From Syngnathus acus (taxonomy: Eukaryota > Chordata > Actinopteri > Syngnathiformes > Syngnathidae): a stretch of DNA of 64,000 nucleotides. Positions 29,918-40,873 of this stretch are shown here, piece by piece. Under the pieces are notes generated by a model. That model did not search any database. It had not been told where the DNA came from and saw nothing but the letters and a program-made list of their open reading frames with translations. Each line of letters begins with the position of its first letter. Within the stretch, counting starts at the first letter, position 1. The position numbers were made by a program, and so were the translations under genes. The DNA lies in the NCBI RefSeq assembly GCF_901709675.1, contig NC_051094.1, positions 16,840,501 to 16,904,500 of the forward strand, written 5' to 3'.

Positions 29918-32321
29918 TATCATGAGATGATGGCTATCATCCCCAGATACAAACAGCACGTAACGTGTCCCACCAGAGGGGCACAGACTCTGGACCACTG
30001 CTACACCGTGATCAAGGATGCATACCACTCTGCGGCTCGTGCAGCTTTAGGACTCTCGGACCACTGTCTAGTTCATCTGATCCCGGCCTACAGGCAGAAA
30101 CTAAAAACTTCTAAGCCTGTGGTGAGGACTGTGAGGAAGTGGACAGTGGAGTCAAGGCAGGACCTCCAAGCCTGCTTTGACTGCACCGATTGGGGAGCTT
30201 TCGAAGCTGCAACTTCAGACTTGCATGAACTCACTGACACTGTCACATCATACATCAGTTTTTGTGAGGATCTGTGTGTGCAGACTAAGACCTTCTGCAC
30301 GTACAACAACGACAAACCTTGGTTTACACCGAACCTCAGGAGGTTGCGCAAAGTCAAGGAGGAGGCCTTCAGGAGCGGCGACCGCGACCTGTTCAGGCAG
30401 ACCAGAAACACACTGAACCGAGAGGTCAGGAAAGCCAAGAGGTGTTACGGGGAGAACCTGAAGAGACACCTCTCTGCCAATCCTGATCCCTCAACAGTGT
30501 GGAAAGGTCTGCAGAGCATCACGGGCTACAAGAAACGAACCCCCCGTCCTGTGGAGAGCCCAAGGCTTGCTAACCAGCTGAATAAGTTCTACTGCAGGTT
30601 TGATCGGTCCTCCCACACAACGGGACTTCCTGCAGCACAATCTACATACTCACCTCTCCCCACAACTGCTCTGTCCACACCTCTATCATCGTTGTCACCC
30701 ACTCTCTCTCTTGCAGAGGCCGCGCCCGCACTCCAGGTCCGCGAGGAGGAAGTGCGCCAGATGTTCCGGAGACAAAAGACCAGGAAGGCACCGGGCCCAG
30801 ACGGCGTGTCACCTTCCTGCTTGAAAGTCTGCGCTGAACAGCTGGCGCCCACCTTTGCACGGATCTTCAACCGTTCTCTGGAGCTGTGTGAGGTGCCCTT
30901 GTGCTTCAAGAGCTCCACCATCGTTCCAGTGGCCAAGAAGCCCGCCATCACAGGTTTGAATGACTATAGACCCGTCGCACTGACATCTGTGGTCATGAAA
31001 TCTTTCGAGAGGTTAGTGCTGAACCACCTGAAGGAGGTCACGGGCCCCCTGCTTGACCCCCTCCAGTTTGCCTACCGGGCAAACAGGTCAGTGGATGATG
31101 CGGTCAACATGGGACTGCACTACATCCTGCACCACCTGGACACTCCAGGAACGTACGCCAGGATCCTGTTCGTGGACTTCAGCTCGGCGTTCAACACCAT
31201 CGCTCCTGACATCCTCCAACAGAAGCTCATCCAGCTTGCGGTGCCTGCCCCCACCTGTCAGTGGATCACCAGCTTCCTGACCAACAGGAGACAGCGTGTG
31301 AGGCTGGGGGGCATCACATCTGACACCCGGACCACCAATACTGGAGCCCCTCAGGGGTGCGTCCTCTCCCCACTGCTCTTCTCTCTCTACACCAATGATT
31401 TCTCCTCAGATGACTCTCCTGTGAAGCTCCTGAAGTATGCAGACGACACCACTCTCATCGGACTGATCCAGGACGGTGATGAGACTGCGTACAGACAGGA
31501 GGTGGAGCGGCTGGTCCACTGGTGCAACCAAAACCATCTGGAGCTGAACCCGCTCAAGACCGTGGAGATGACAGTGGATTTCAGGCGAGACCCTTCACCA
31601 CTTTTACCCCTCACTATCCGCAGTAATACTATTCTCTCCACAGACACCTTCAAGTTCCTGGGAACCACAATCTCTCGGGACCTGAAATGGACCGGCCACA
31701 TAGACTCTGTCCGGAAGAAGGCCCAGCAGAGGCTGTACTTCCTGAGACAGCTCAAGAAGTTCAACCTGCCGCGAGAGCTTCTGAAGACCTTCTACACTGC
31801 CATCATCCAGTCTGTCCTCTGCACCTCCATCACTGTCTGGTTTGGATCAGCCTCCAAACAAGACAAGCACAGACTGCAACGGACAATCAGGACTGCAGAA
31901 AAGATCATTGGAATCAACCTCCCTTCTATCCAAGACTTGTACCTGTCCAGGACCAGGAAACGTGCAAGGAACATCTCTACAGACCCTTCTCACCCAGGTT
32001 GCAGTCTGTTTGAACTACTCCCTTCCGGACGGCGTTATAGAGCTCGGTACGCCAAAACCAGCAGACACCGAGACAGCTTCTTCCCCCAGGCTGTTGCTCT
32101 GATGAACTCACACCACTCATAGAGTCTCAGAGGCATTACTGTGCAATAACATCCTGCTCTTCACACCTTTTGAATTTGTCTACACTGTTTTTGCCATTAT
32201 TCACATGTCCTGAGTGTTGTTAGTCACCTATATGTTGAACAGAGGGTGTGTTTTACCGAAGTCAAATTCCTTGTTTGGCACGCTCAAACATGGCGAATAA
32301 AAACTCTTGAATCTTGAATCC
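29918..32321 (+). mobile_element. L2/Rex1-like LINE (copy 2), longest ORF
   Basis: Open frame 29912-32122 (736 codons). It begins with the last part of the apurinic endonuclease domain (TRGAQTLDHCYTVIKD, then GLSDHCLVHLIP, the S-D-H catalytic motif). The RT follows: FVDFSSAFNTIAP, TGAPQGCVLSPLLF, LLKYADDTTLIG. The C-terminal PSHPGCSLFELLPSG...FFPQAVALMN closes it. The 3' UTR ends GGCGAATAAAAACTCTTGAA then TCTTGAATC. It encodes the enzyme that copies element RNA at a nicked target. The frame is intact from its truncation point, but most of the endonuclease is missing. Over 97% identical to copy 1 at protein level by eye. Confidence 0.92.
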
Positions 32322-33300
32322 ATAAGTCAGCAATAGAAAGTAGGGATGGGCGATACCAATGATTTTGGATTCGATCCGATACCAAGTATTTCCTGCCCAA
32401 AAATACCCGATATCGATCCGATATCGATACCGGAAGTGTAATTTCCCGCCAAAAAAACCAATTTAAATGCAGTGGCATGCTGCATCAATATTTTGTGCCT
32501 TACATGTGACTATTGACCTGCACATTTGTATACTACAGCAGGTGTTTCACTGCAAATGATACTTGCTCTTGGAGAGTCATCTATTGAATTTTGTAGAAAA
32601 AAGTATTACGTCATGTACATGAATTATTAACCTTTTTAGAAAAACATTAATGGAAGATGCATATTAATAGTATGACTTTAATTAAAAAGAGCTATTCTTT
32701 ACTTTTTTCTCTCTCTCTCTGTTGTTGGGAAAAAGTTTTGTCTTTTAGTATATTGTAAAAAGAAACATGGTACCAACAGAGATGCAGGGCTTAATCGTCA
32801 TGAGCAGCAAAACTATAAATTTGTAAAGCCACTGGATACTTACATTTAATATTGTAATACTTTAGTGTTGTTTATAGGAAGTGGAGTTACAAATAAAACG
32901 TATGGCGTTCGACCACAAATTGAAAAGGGGAAAACTTTATTTATAAATGACTGACTAAAGCGCAGTAATTATTGCTTCAAATAGCACATCAACCACAAAT
33001 GCTTACGATTTTTGGTTAGCACCTGATACCTGGATATGTCTTGCCTTTCTGAAACGCTGCTTCTAAGGTACTTTGGTACCTTAGCCTCGGTGTGGCTGCA
33101 GGGTTTTCCGTCGCTGCCTTAGTGTCTGCGGCACGTTTCAACTGCAGCTCTTCATGAACCGTGGGGTGAATTTTACTTAAATGTTTTGTTAAGTTTGTGG
33201 TGTTGCCACAATATTTAATCGTTTTGTGACATATTTCACATCTTGCCTCGTTGTTATTAACTAAAATATAATACCTCCAAACCAGACTTCTCTTAAAGTT

Positions 33301-33606
33301 AAAAAAAAAGTCCCAATGATCGTCACACACACATCTGGGTGTGGTGAAATTTGTCCTCTGCATTTAACCCATCCCCATGTGATTTTGATCCATCCCCTGG
33401 GGGAGAGGGGAGCAGTGAGCAGCAGCGGTGCCGCGCTCGGGAATCATTTGGTGATCTAACCCCCCAATTCCAAACCTTAATGCTGAGTGCCAAGCAGGGA
33501 GGCAATGGGTCCCATTTTTATAGTCTTTGGTATGACCCGGCCAGGGTTTGAACCCACAACCTTCCAGTCTCAGGGCGGACACTCTACCACTAGGCCACTG
33601 AGCTGG
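33301..33606 (-). mobile_element. tRNA-SINE (GGCCTAGTGG-head family), full-length
   Basis: Minus strand: CAGCTCAGTGGCCTAGTGG (A box) ... GGTTGTGGGTTCAAACCC (B box), then the body GGTCATACCAAAGACTATAA ... ATGGATCAAAATCACATGG, ending GATCATTGGGACTTTTTTTT. It lies in tandem with a second copy. Confidence 0.9.
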
Positions 33607-33613
33607 TCAAAAG

Positions 33614-33921
33614 ATTAAAGTCCCAATGATCGTCACACGCACACCTGGGTGTGGTGAAATTTGTCCTCTGCATTTAACCCATCCCCATGTGATTTTAATC
33701 CATCCCCTGGGGGAGAGGGGAGCAGTGAGCAGCAGCGGTGCCGCGCTCGGGAATCAGTTGGTGATCTAACCCCCCAATTCCAACCCTTAATGCTGAGTGC
33801 CAAGCAGGGAGGCAATGGGTCCCATTTTTATAGTCTTTGGTATGACCCGGCCGGGGTTTTGAACCCACAACCTTCCAGTCTCAGGGCGGACAGTCTACCA
33901 CTAGGCCACTGAGCTGGCTCT
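33614..33921 (-). mobile_element. tRNA-SINE (GGCCTAGTGG-head family), second tandem copy
   Basis: Same structure as the adjacent copy: head GCCAGCTCAGTGGCCTAGTG, B-box GGTTCAAAACCC with one extra A, body, and end ATTGGGACTTTAATC. The two copies are about 95% identical by eye and separated by about 8 bp. Confidence 0.9.
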
Positions 33922-34343
33922 TACGTTCGGACTGGGCCGCCGCCGTGGCCATGCTTGTTTGTGTTTGGATTGGAAAGGGGGGCGGAGGAGGAGGGCTTGG
34001 CTTGTGAGAAAAGGGGGCGGGAGCAGAGCAGAGCAGGACACGCCGGTGCAGCAGGCGGAAGGAAAAGTAGTGCTAGCATGAGTGCAAGTCGTCAAATTGG
34101 AGCAGAAAAAAACGAGGAAAAATATAATTAAATAATTGTAAGTATCGATATTTTAGCTAGGGAGATCGATACTCAAAAATGAGCAGCCTGGATCGATATA
34201 TCGATATTTTGGTATCGATCCGCCCATCCCTAATAGAAAGTCAGGTCACCCAAAGTCAGCTGGAACAAATTTCAACTCACCAACAACCCTAATGAACACA
34301 ATAAAATGAACAGAAGGACACACATAGTTGACAGATAGCATTG

Positions 34344-34743
34344 TGTCACACCTGCTGCCCTCCTCCTTGTTTGCCTTCAAGTTTGTCGATTGTGACAGGG
34401 GCCCAGCTGCAAAGAATCCTCATCATGTTTTACTGCAGTTTTAAGACACTCCCAAACTCCACTGCCCCACCCGATTGACTTTCGCTGTCAGAGAGTCAAT
34501 CGCATCCAGCTCATACAGTCATCTCAACCTATATTTCATAGTCCTATCACAGTTCCTGCACCAGCATTCTTACCTGTAGTTGCTTAGTTTGCCTTGTCTC
34601 TTTCCCACCCGAATCCTTCACAACCATATCTGAATTCGACTCCTTTAGCCCATCCTTAACGGACTCAATAAATATTCATCTGGTAATGCTGCCTTTGTCC
34701 CCTATCTGCTTTTGCCTCCGCCTTACTGCAATGATCCGTAACA
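34344..34743 (+). mobile_element. candidate Gypsy-like solo LTR
   Basis: TGTCACACCTGCTGCCC ... CTCAATAAATATTCATCTGG ... CAATGATCCGTAACA: TG...CA ends, an AATAAA signal 65 bp before the end and a GATCCGTAACA terminus like the GATCCGTGACA end of the LTR at 55.86 kb. No coding region follows. The flanking 5-mers (CATTG, GTTTG) do not match, so the TSD is unproven. Confidence 0.5.
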
Positions 34744-34749
34744 GTTTGC

Positions 34750-35810
34750 TTTTTTGATGAATATGGGTTGATGTGTATCTTGTTCTGATGAAATTGCTGC
34801 TGTGGTTATGCAGCATGAATGAAACTGCTGCCAGAAACATCTTTGAGTTTAGTATCCCATTTGTTTGACCTATAGTGTTATATGGATAATGCTGATACTG
34901 TACATAAGCTAACGACATAACAGATGACATGTCACAGACCATTACTTTGGATATTGAATTAAAAAATTAAACAATGCAAACCATCCACCCACCTTAACAA
35001 ATCCATTAGAATTGACTTAAACTATAAATATTTTGTCCCACTATAATCACCCGAACATTGTCCAACTGCTATGGGCCCTGCCCCATCCAGCGCAGCTTTG
35101 TGATGGTGGCGCGGGTGGCTCAGTCAGAGCTGAGAAAATCGTTGCTTATTGGACGACCGCCACCACTCAACTCATTGGGTGACTGCCTTTGTCGCCGCCC
35201 AAGCAGTTTTGCAAAGGAAAACCTGCAGTCGCCAAACAAAGTATAGTTTCCCGTGTTTACCTTAAAATTATTCCCACATGGCTGATATGGCTTTTACTCA
35301 ACCTGCTTTGAAGGTATAGCTGCTAAAGTGGTATGGGTGTCGTATTGTCTGAGCATACTTCTTTAAGCCAAAATACAGTGCAGACAAAGGCCTACAGTCT
35401 GCATCCCTACTCATTAGCTCTAATCACAACAGCCACACCAACCTGGACCAAACCGTAAAATAAAATTTCACTGAAATCTACTTTAAATAAGAGCATGACT
35501 GCATGACAGATGGTTGGCAACTGCCAAATTGATTACCAACCATGTGTTTTATGATTGTCTTCACTTTGTGCATGTCTGACAATTATAGCAGAAAGACAGT
35601 TGTGAATACGGGTTTGACATGCTATAATGTCCAGCCACAACCTCGTCATCAGCACATCATTTATGGGACTAAAATGGTGGCCCCCAGCCTTTTAGCTACT
35701 CAGCCACTGAGAGAGGATCTTAAAAATCCATTAAAAAATCTTAGTGTGAATCCGGTAGATGAGATCTGACATGTTACACACGTGGTGTATTGTATAAATT
35801 ATAAATAATT
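34750..35810. other. zmat4 downstream intron, nothing recognised
   Basis: A moderately GC-rich block at 35060-35230 stands out from AT-rich flanks but has no recognisable coding motif. No complete mobile element is seen. Confidence 0.4.
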
Positions 35811-35813
35811 CAC

Positions 35814-35901
35814 ATTGTCTGTCCTGAGCTTCTTGGCAGGGCAGCCTCCATCCACAGGATGTAACGTAATAAAGTCGCACTTTATTTGCGTGTTTTTGGC
35901 T
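35814..35901 (-). CDS. zmat4: zmat4 coding exon (second visible), apparent 2-bp frameshift
   Basis: A strong acceptor (CTTTTCTTTTTTCCAG) precedes AGC at 35901. The exon reads SQKHANKVRLYY, the second half of the first matrin-type zinc finger of ZMAT4 (C..C...H...H). After TAT TAC the family continues M-L-H-P-V-D-G-G-C-P-A-K-K-L-R; here that frame (LHPVDGGCPAKKLRTDN) is present only if two bases are supplied before it. In the continuous frame one reads VTSCGWRLPCQEAQDRQ instead. The proposed donor, AAT|GTGAAT, is weak. ZMAT4 is a nuclear, presumably nucleic-acid-binding protein with four such fingers. The frameshift may be an assembly error or real decay. Confidence 0.75.
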
Positions 35902-36357
35902 CTGGAAAAAAGAAAAGACAGGGCTATGAATAAAGCAATACATGTCACAAATCACACTTTAGATTTACATAGAGTGCTATAAACCGTATTGCCTATGCTA
36001 CATACGCTACATTTTGTTCAACCTTGCCGCTTGCATGATGCCAGAGGCCTCTCATTAATTAATTCATTCTTTTTCCGAACTACTTGTACATCATATTGGG
36101 TGTGCACATTATTATTAATATAATTATTTTTAATATATTTTGTGGTGCAGCAAAGCCAAAGGTGGGGGTTGGGGGAGTTGTCACACATGGTCTACAAGTG
36201 TCCACTTCACAGCAGCCAATTTTACATCTACATCTGTAAGTGCTATGTGCATGTCGATCTCCTGGCCATGAAGTAAGTCAACTGTGTTTATTCCAACAGA
36301 AACACCCATTTCAAACTTTGAGCTTGTACTGAAATACCAAAAGAAACTCCACCGGTC

Positions 36358-37030
36358 AGGGCCGGTTCTAGGAATGCACATAAGAGGGGGCAGTCAGAAA
36401 TGTGAAGGGGGCAGTCAGAAATGTGAAGGGGGCATGTTTTTTTTACACATTTTTTACACTGTTAGTGTTTTCTTCATGGCAGTTGTTAGCTGTGTGTCCA
36501 GATCTCAACCTGGAGAAGTGGATTGCACTCTGTCAGGCCTCTACACTAAGACCTGTCCAGCTTGGGTGTCCCACCTGAAGATTAAAGCTTCTGCTGGTAT
36601 AGCTCTTAGGCACGCAAACCCCCTGACCACAATAAGGTGGCAATCTCTCAGGGGGTGGGACATATAATATGAATGTTATATTAACTATTATTTGAGTTGT
36701 CGTTAATCATTAGTTATATCACGGGTCGCTACGACGAGTTTAGTGGAGTTTTTACTGCTTCTTCCAACTCCTACCGCGCTGACTGTAACTTGACACTCTC
36801 TGGCTGCGTCTTGCCTCATTTGCATACTCACAGTGATTGGATGTTTACGGAGGGGCGCGGAGTCCTGACAGCAGGCTGTGTGAGGGAGGACACACACTGC
36901 ACCGACATGAGAGAAGAGTGATTAACGTGTGTTTCTATCAGCGGATTTTTCACTTCTATAAGTTTGATTCGAGGGGGCAGGACATCTGTTTGAGGGGGCG
37001 TTGCCCCCTCTTGCCCCTGCGTAGAGCAGC
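36358..37030. mobile_element. GGGCCGGTTCTAGG-type DNA element, poorly bounded
   Basis: Starts CAGGGCCGGTTCTAGG, a terminus I associate with fish DNA transposons, followed by a 20-bp direct duplication (GGGGGCAGTCAGAAATGTGA). A GGGGGCGTTGCCCCCTCTTG palindrome lies at 36995. The right end was not located. A Rex3-like fragment lies inside at 36535-36662. Confidence 0.4.
36535..36662 (+). mobile_element. Rex3-type LINE 5'-end fragment
   Basis: The stretch GGCACGCAAACCCCCTGACC, ACAATAAGGTGGCAATCTC resembles 44049-44098 (GGCACGCAAACCCCTCCACC, ACGATAAGGTGACGACTC), the 5' extremity of the long Rex3-type copy in reverse. Confidence 0.5.
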
Positions 37031-37365
37031 GGCACTGCCACCGGTGCACACTTTGTTCAAACTTACTTGGACGGGCATGAAAATAGGATAAAAAAAAAAA
37101 GATTGAGGGCTGAATCCACAAAGAATGAATTGCACCCACTCAGCACCATGGCAGAACAACCACAACTCAAATTTAAAGCTGCCTATTCATCCTTCCATTT
37201 ACCGTTTTGTATAATATAAGATATATATACATATATCTAGATATATATAAGACGATGTTTTTTGCATTGAAATAAGACTGAAAAAGTGGGGGTCGTCTTA
37301 TACTCGGGGTCTAGACATACCCATTTTCACTTTTGCGCAGCGGAAAGTTAAAGGTTGTTGGTATC

Positions 37366-37660
37366 GACTGAGTATGTTGCTGTGATCGTGTGCGTCTTTG
37401 ACACAAAGTGAGTATATACATTTCATTGTTACTACTGTCCACTGTTGTGCCGTCTGTCCGATCGCGGTTTGCTTCTTGTGCGCGCCGTTTGATTGACAGC
37501 TCCGGCGCGCTCATAATCGACTGAGTATGTTGCTGTGATCGTGTGCGTCTTTGACACAAAGTGAGTATATACATTTCATTGTTACTACTGCCCACTGTTG
37601 TGCCGTTTGTCTGATCGCGGTTTGCTCTTGTGCGCGCCGTTTGACTGACAGCTCCGGCGC
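37366..37660. repeat. about 150-bp tandem repeat, 2 copies
   Basis: Each unit carries GACTGAGTATGTTGCTGTG, GACACAAAGTGAGTATAT, CCACTGTTGTGCCG, a GATCGCGGTTTGC word and GACAGCTCCGGCGCGCTC. Copies are about 93% identical by eye. Confidence 0.85.
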
Positions 37661-38150
37661 GCTCCTTTAAGTTTGCCTCGCATCGTACGAGTAGCGGTTA
37701 CGCAGCAGCGCGGCGACGAACGATCGCCAGCAAATGTATTTTGTTGTCTCGATCGATGACTTATGTCTGGTGGGTTGCCGAGAGTATTTCATTTATGGTT
37801 ATTAATTTATTTTTTTTGCCAATAATTCAGTAAAGCAATCAAAAGTGAACCACCTCTTCCCTCCTGTGTTCTGACCGACACCCGGGGGCGAAAAGAGCAT
37901 AACCATCCGAGCCAACCCCCTATACAGTCCCCAGGCTCCCCAACAATAGCAGTAGCAGTTTGCATTATTTTATTGCAATGTTTTTCCTTATTCAAATTTG
38001 TTTCAAGACTACAGTTAGACTTCACTTTGATGGTTAATGCAATTATTGCAATTTTGTTGTTTTATCACAGTAGATTGGTTTATTTACATTTCAAAAACCA
38101 GAAGTCATTCATTTACAAATGTGATTGCACTTTAGTTTACATATTTACAG

Positions 38151-39712
38151 TGCCTTGCGAAAGTATTCGGCCCCCTTGAACTTTTCAACATTTCGCCACA
38201 TTTCAGGCTTCAAACATAAAGATATAAAATTTAGATTTTTTGTCAAGAATCAACAAGTGGGACACAATCGTGAAGTGGAACGAAATTTATTGGATAATTT
38301 AAACTTTTTTAACAAATAAAAAACTGAAAAGTGGGGCGTGCAATATTATTCGGCCCCCTTGCGCTAATACTTTGTAGCGCCACCTTTTGCTGCAATTACA
38401 GCTGCAAGTCGCTTGGGGTATGTCTCTATCAGTTTTGCACATCGAGAGACTGGAATTCTTGCCCATTCTTCCTTGCAAAACAGCACGAGCTCAGTGAGGT
38501 TGGATGGAGAGCGTTTGTGAACAGCAGTCTTCAGCTCTTTCCACAGATTCTCGATTGGATTCAGGTCTGGACTTTGACTTGGCCATTCTAACACCTGGAT
38601 ACGTCTATTTGTGAACCATTCCATTGTAGATTTGGCTTTATGTTTTGGATCATTGTCCTGTTGGAAGATAAATCTCCGTCCCAGTTTCAGGTCTTTTGCA
38701 GATTCCAACAGGATTTCTTCCAGAATGGTCCTGTATTTGGCTCCATCCATCTTCCCATCGATTTTAGCCAAGATGTCCCTGCTGAAGAAAAGCAGGCCCA
38801 AACCATGATGCTGCCACCACCATGTTTGACAGTGGGGATGGTGTGTTCAGGGTGATGAGCTGTGTTGCTTTTACGCCAAACATATCGTTTTGCATTGTGG
38901 CCAAAAAGTTCGATTTTGGTTTCATCTGACCAGAGCACCTTCTTCCACGTTTGGTGTGTCTCCCAGGTGGCTTGTGGCAAACTTTAAACGAGACTTTTTA
39001 TGGATATCTTTGAGAAATGGCTTTCTTCTTGCCACTCTTCCATAAAGGCCAGATTTGTGCAGTGCACGACTGATTGTTGTCCTATGGACAGACTCTCCCA
39101 CCTCAGCTGTAGTTATCTGCAGTTCATCCAGAGTGATCATGGGCCTCTTGGCTGCATCTCTGATCAGTCTTCTCCTTGTTTGAGATGAAAGTTTGGAGGG
39201 ACGGCCGGGTCTTGGTAGATTTGCAGTGGTCTGATACCCCTTCCATTTCAATATAATTGCTTGCACAGTGCTCATTGAGATGTTTAAAGCTTGGGAAATA
39301 TTTTTGTATCCAAATCCGGCTTTAAACTTCTCCTATCTCGGACCTGCCTGGTGTGTTCCTTTGTCTTCATGGTTCTCTCTGCGCTTTAAACAGAACCCTG
39401 AGACTATCAAAGAGCAGGTGCATTTATACGGAGACTTGATTACACACAGGAGCATTCTATTTATCATCATCAGTCATTTAGGACAACATTGGATCATTCA
39501 AAGATCCTCACTGAACTTCTGGAGTGAGTTTGCTGCACTGAAAGTAAAGGGGCCGAATAATATTGCACGCCCCACTTTTCAGTTTTTTATTTGTTAAAAA
39601 AGTTTAAATTATCCAATAAATTTCGTTCCACTTCACGATTGTGTCCCACTTGTTGTTGATTCTTGACAAAAAATTTAAATTTTATATCTTTATGTTTGAA
39701 GCCTGAAATGTA
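38151..39712 (-). mobile_element. Tc1-like transposon, frameshifted, right TIR end lost
   Basis: The left end CAGTGCCTTGCGAAAGTATT and the subterminal block 38199-38333 are repeated inverted at 39560-39710, but the outermost 45-50 bp are missing on the right. The minus-strand transposase is readable in three overlapping frames: 38922-39275 (HTH; GYQTTANLPRPGRPSKLS), 38687-38980 ([15 protein letters not shown], first Asp) and 38364-38801 (FQQDNDPKHKAKSTMEW, SPDLNPIENLWKELK: second Asp and the Glu/Asp site). The three DDE segments are thus in different frames and no intact enzyme is encoded. Confidence 0.9.
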
Positions 39713-40034
39713 AATGTTCAGATATTAAGATGTGATAGACAGTTTTTGCATGATTTTAATGAGGCAAAATAATGTCTTTTCTCGCGAATATATTGTTATA
39801 ATCATTTGTTTCAGATGTACTGTAATTATTTTCTGTATAAAAATTAAATTTGGTGTTCAAAAAGTATTTTTTCAAACTTGAGTCTTGAGTTGTCTTATAA
39901 TCGGGGTCGTCCTATATTCGGGCCAATACGGTAATTACTTCATTTATTTCATTCTAATTCTTTTTGTGATTTTATTAATACTAATGTAATGTAACATTGT
40001 ACGTTTTTATTATTATTATTATTATCTGAAGCGC

Positions 40035-40366
40035 TGATCCTCACAAAGGTCGGAAGCGTGTTGGAACCTGTCCCAGCTGACTTCAGGTAGTAGGCAGGGT
40101 ACACCCTGAATTGGTCGCCAGCCAATCGCAGGGCATAAAAAGACGAACAACCATCTGCGCTCACACCTACGGACAATTTGAAGTGGTCAACCGGCCTACC
40201 ATGCATGTTTTTGGAATGTGGGAATGCACAGGAGTATCCTCAGGAAACGCGTGCAGACACGGGGAGAACATGTAACCGACACACAGGAAGGCGGGAATCG
40301 GAATTAAACCCACAACCTCCGCACTGTGAGACGGGCGTGCTAATCAGTGCTCCACGATTCCACCTT
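40035..40366 (-). mobile_element. tRNA-derived SINE with Rex3/RTE-like tail (copy 3)
   Basis: Minus strand: GGTGGAATCGTGGAGCACTG head, GTGGGTTTAATTCC B-box variant, then the body (CATGTTCTCCCCGTGTCTGC; GCCAATTCAGGG region) shared with the 6.65 and 7.1 kb copies. The low-coordinate end runs into an ATT repeat. More diverged than the other two. Confidence 0.7.
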
Positions 40367-40519
40367 ATTATTATGATGATTATGATTATGCTATTACGAT
40401 ATTCTGATATTATGATTATTATTGTTATTGTCATTATTATTAAAACTATCCAAATGTGAGCTTAGGGTTCTGACTACGGAGGTGTGAACGGGACTTTCAC
40501 ATCTGATCGTGAGTACAAT

Positions 40520-40560
40520 GATGGATGGATGGATGGATGGATGGATGGGCTGACAGACGC
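40520..40560. repeat. (GATG)n microsatellite
   Basis: Seven ATGG units. It may be an isolated LINE/SINE tail. The surrounding 40.44-40.86 kb shows no gene. Confidence 0.9.
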
Positions 40561-40873
40561 ACGTACAGATGAATGGATGGATGAATGAATTTCTTGTTTA
40601 TGTTGGAACGTTCCCTCACACTGCTCTGCAGCGGTGTCCACTGAGTAGCGGCAGCTTTCTGTGTATGCGTTGTTTGCGCACCCAAAACCTTGTGTGGCTA
40701 TTAGCGCTGATGTCCGTGAATTAGAAGTAGTTTATTAATTAAGCTTATTTGCATTAAGGTGGGCGATTTCGCAACCAATTACTTGATTTAAGAATGATTT
40801 AAATACCACCAGTGCACGAAGAAGCATTCTTCTTGGCATTGTACAAACCGGATTCGGTTGAAGTTGGGAAATT

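Larger units (their letters stand above)
32341..34232 (-). mobile_element. hAT transposon with BED finger, 8-bp TSD, two SINE insertions
   Basis: Ends TAGGGATGGGCGATACC and GGTATCGATCCGCCCATCCCTA are imperfect inverted repeats, flanked by identical 8-bp duplications ATAGAAAG (32333-32340 and 34233-34240). The minus-strand reading frame ending at 33016 encodes a BED zinc finger: VWRYYILV, CEICHKTIKY, TTNLTKHLSKIHP. The DDE/RNase H-like catalytic part is absent, so it is non-autonomous. Two SINEs (33.30-33.61 and 33.61-33.92 kb) lie upstream of the finger on the same strand, followed by a GC-rich leader (33925-34080). Confidence 0.9.
37212..39936. mobile_element. 'CGAATATAAGACGG'-family element interrupted by Tc1
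   Basis: The left side has TATAAGACGATGTTTTTTGC and GGGGTCGTCTTATACTCGGG; the right side has TCTTATAATCGGGGTCGTCC and ATTCGGGCCAATACGGTA. It contains two tandem copies of a unit of about 150 bp (37366 and 37516) shared with 17.34-17.5 kb, and a Tc1 insertion (38151-39712). No transposase of its own is readable. It overlaps the zmat4 intron. Confidence 0.55.

Noticed and set aside
35040-35246. Possible small gene (GC-rich block)
   Set aside because: No recognisable motif, no splice sites that link it to known exons.
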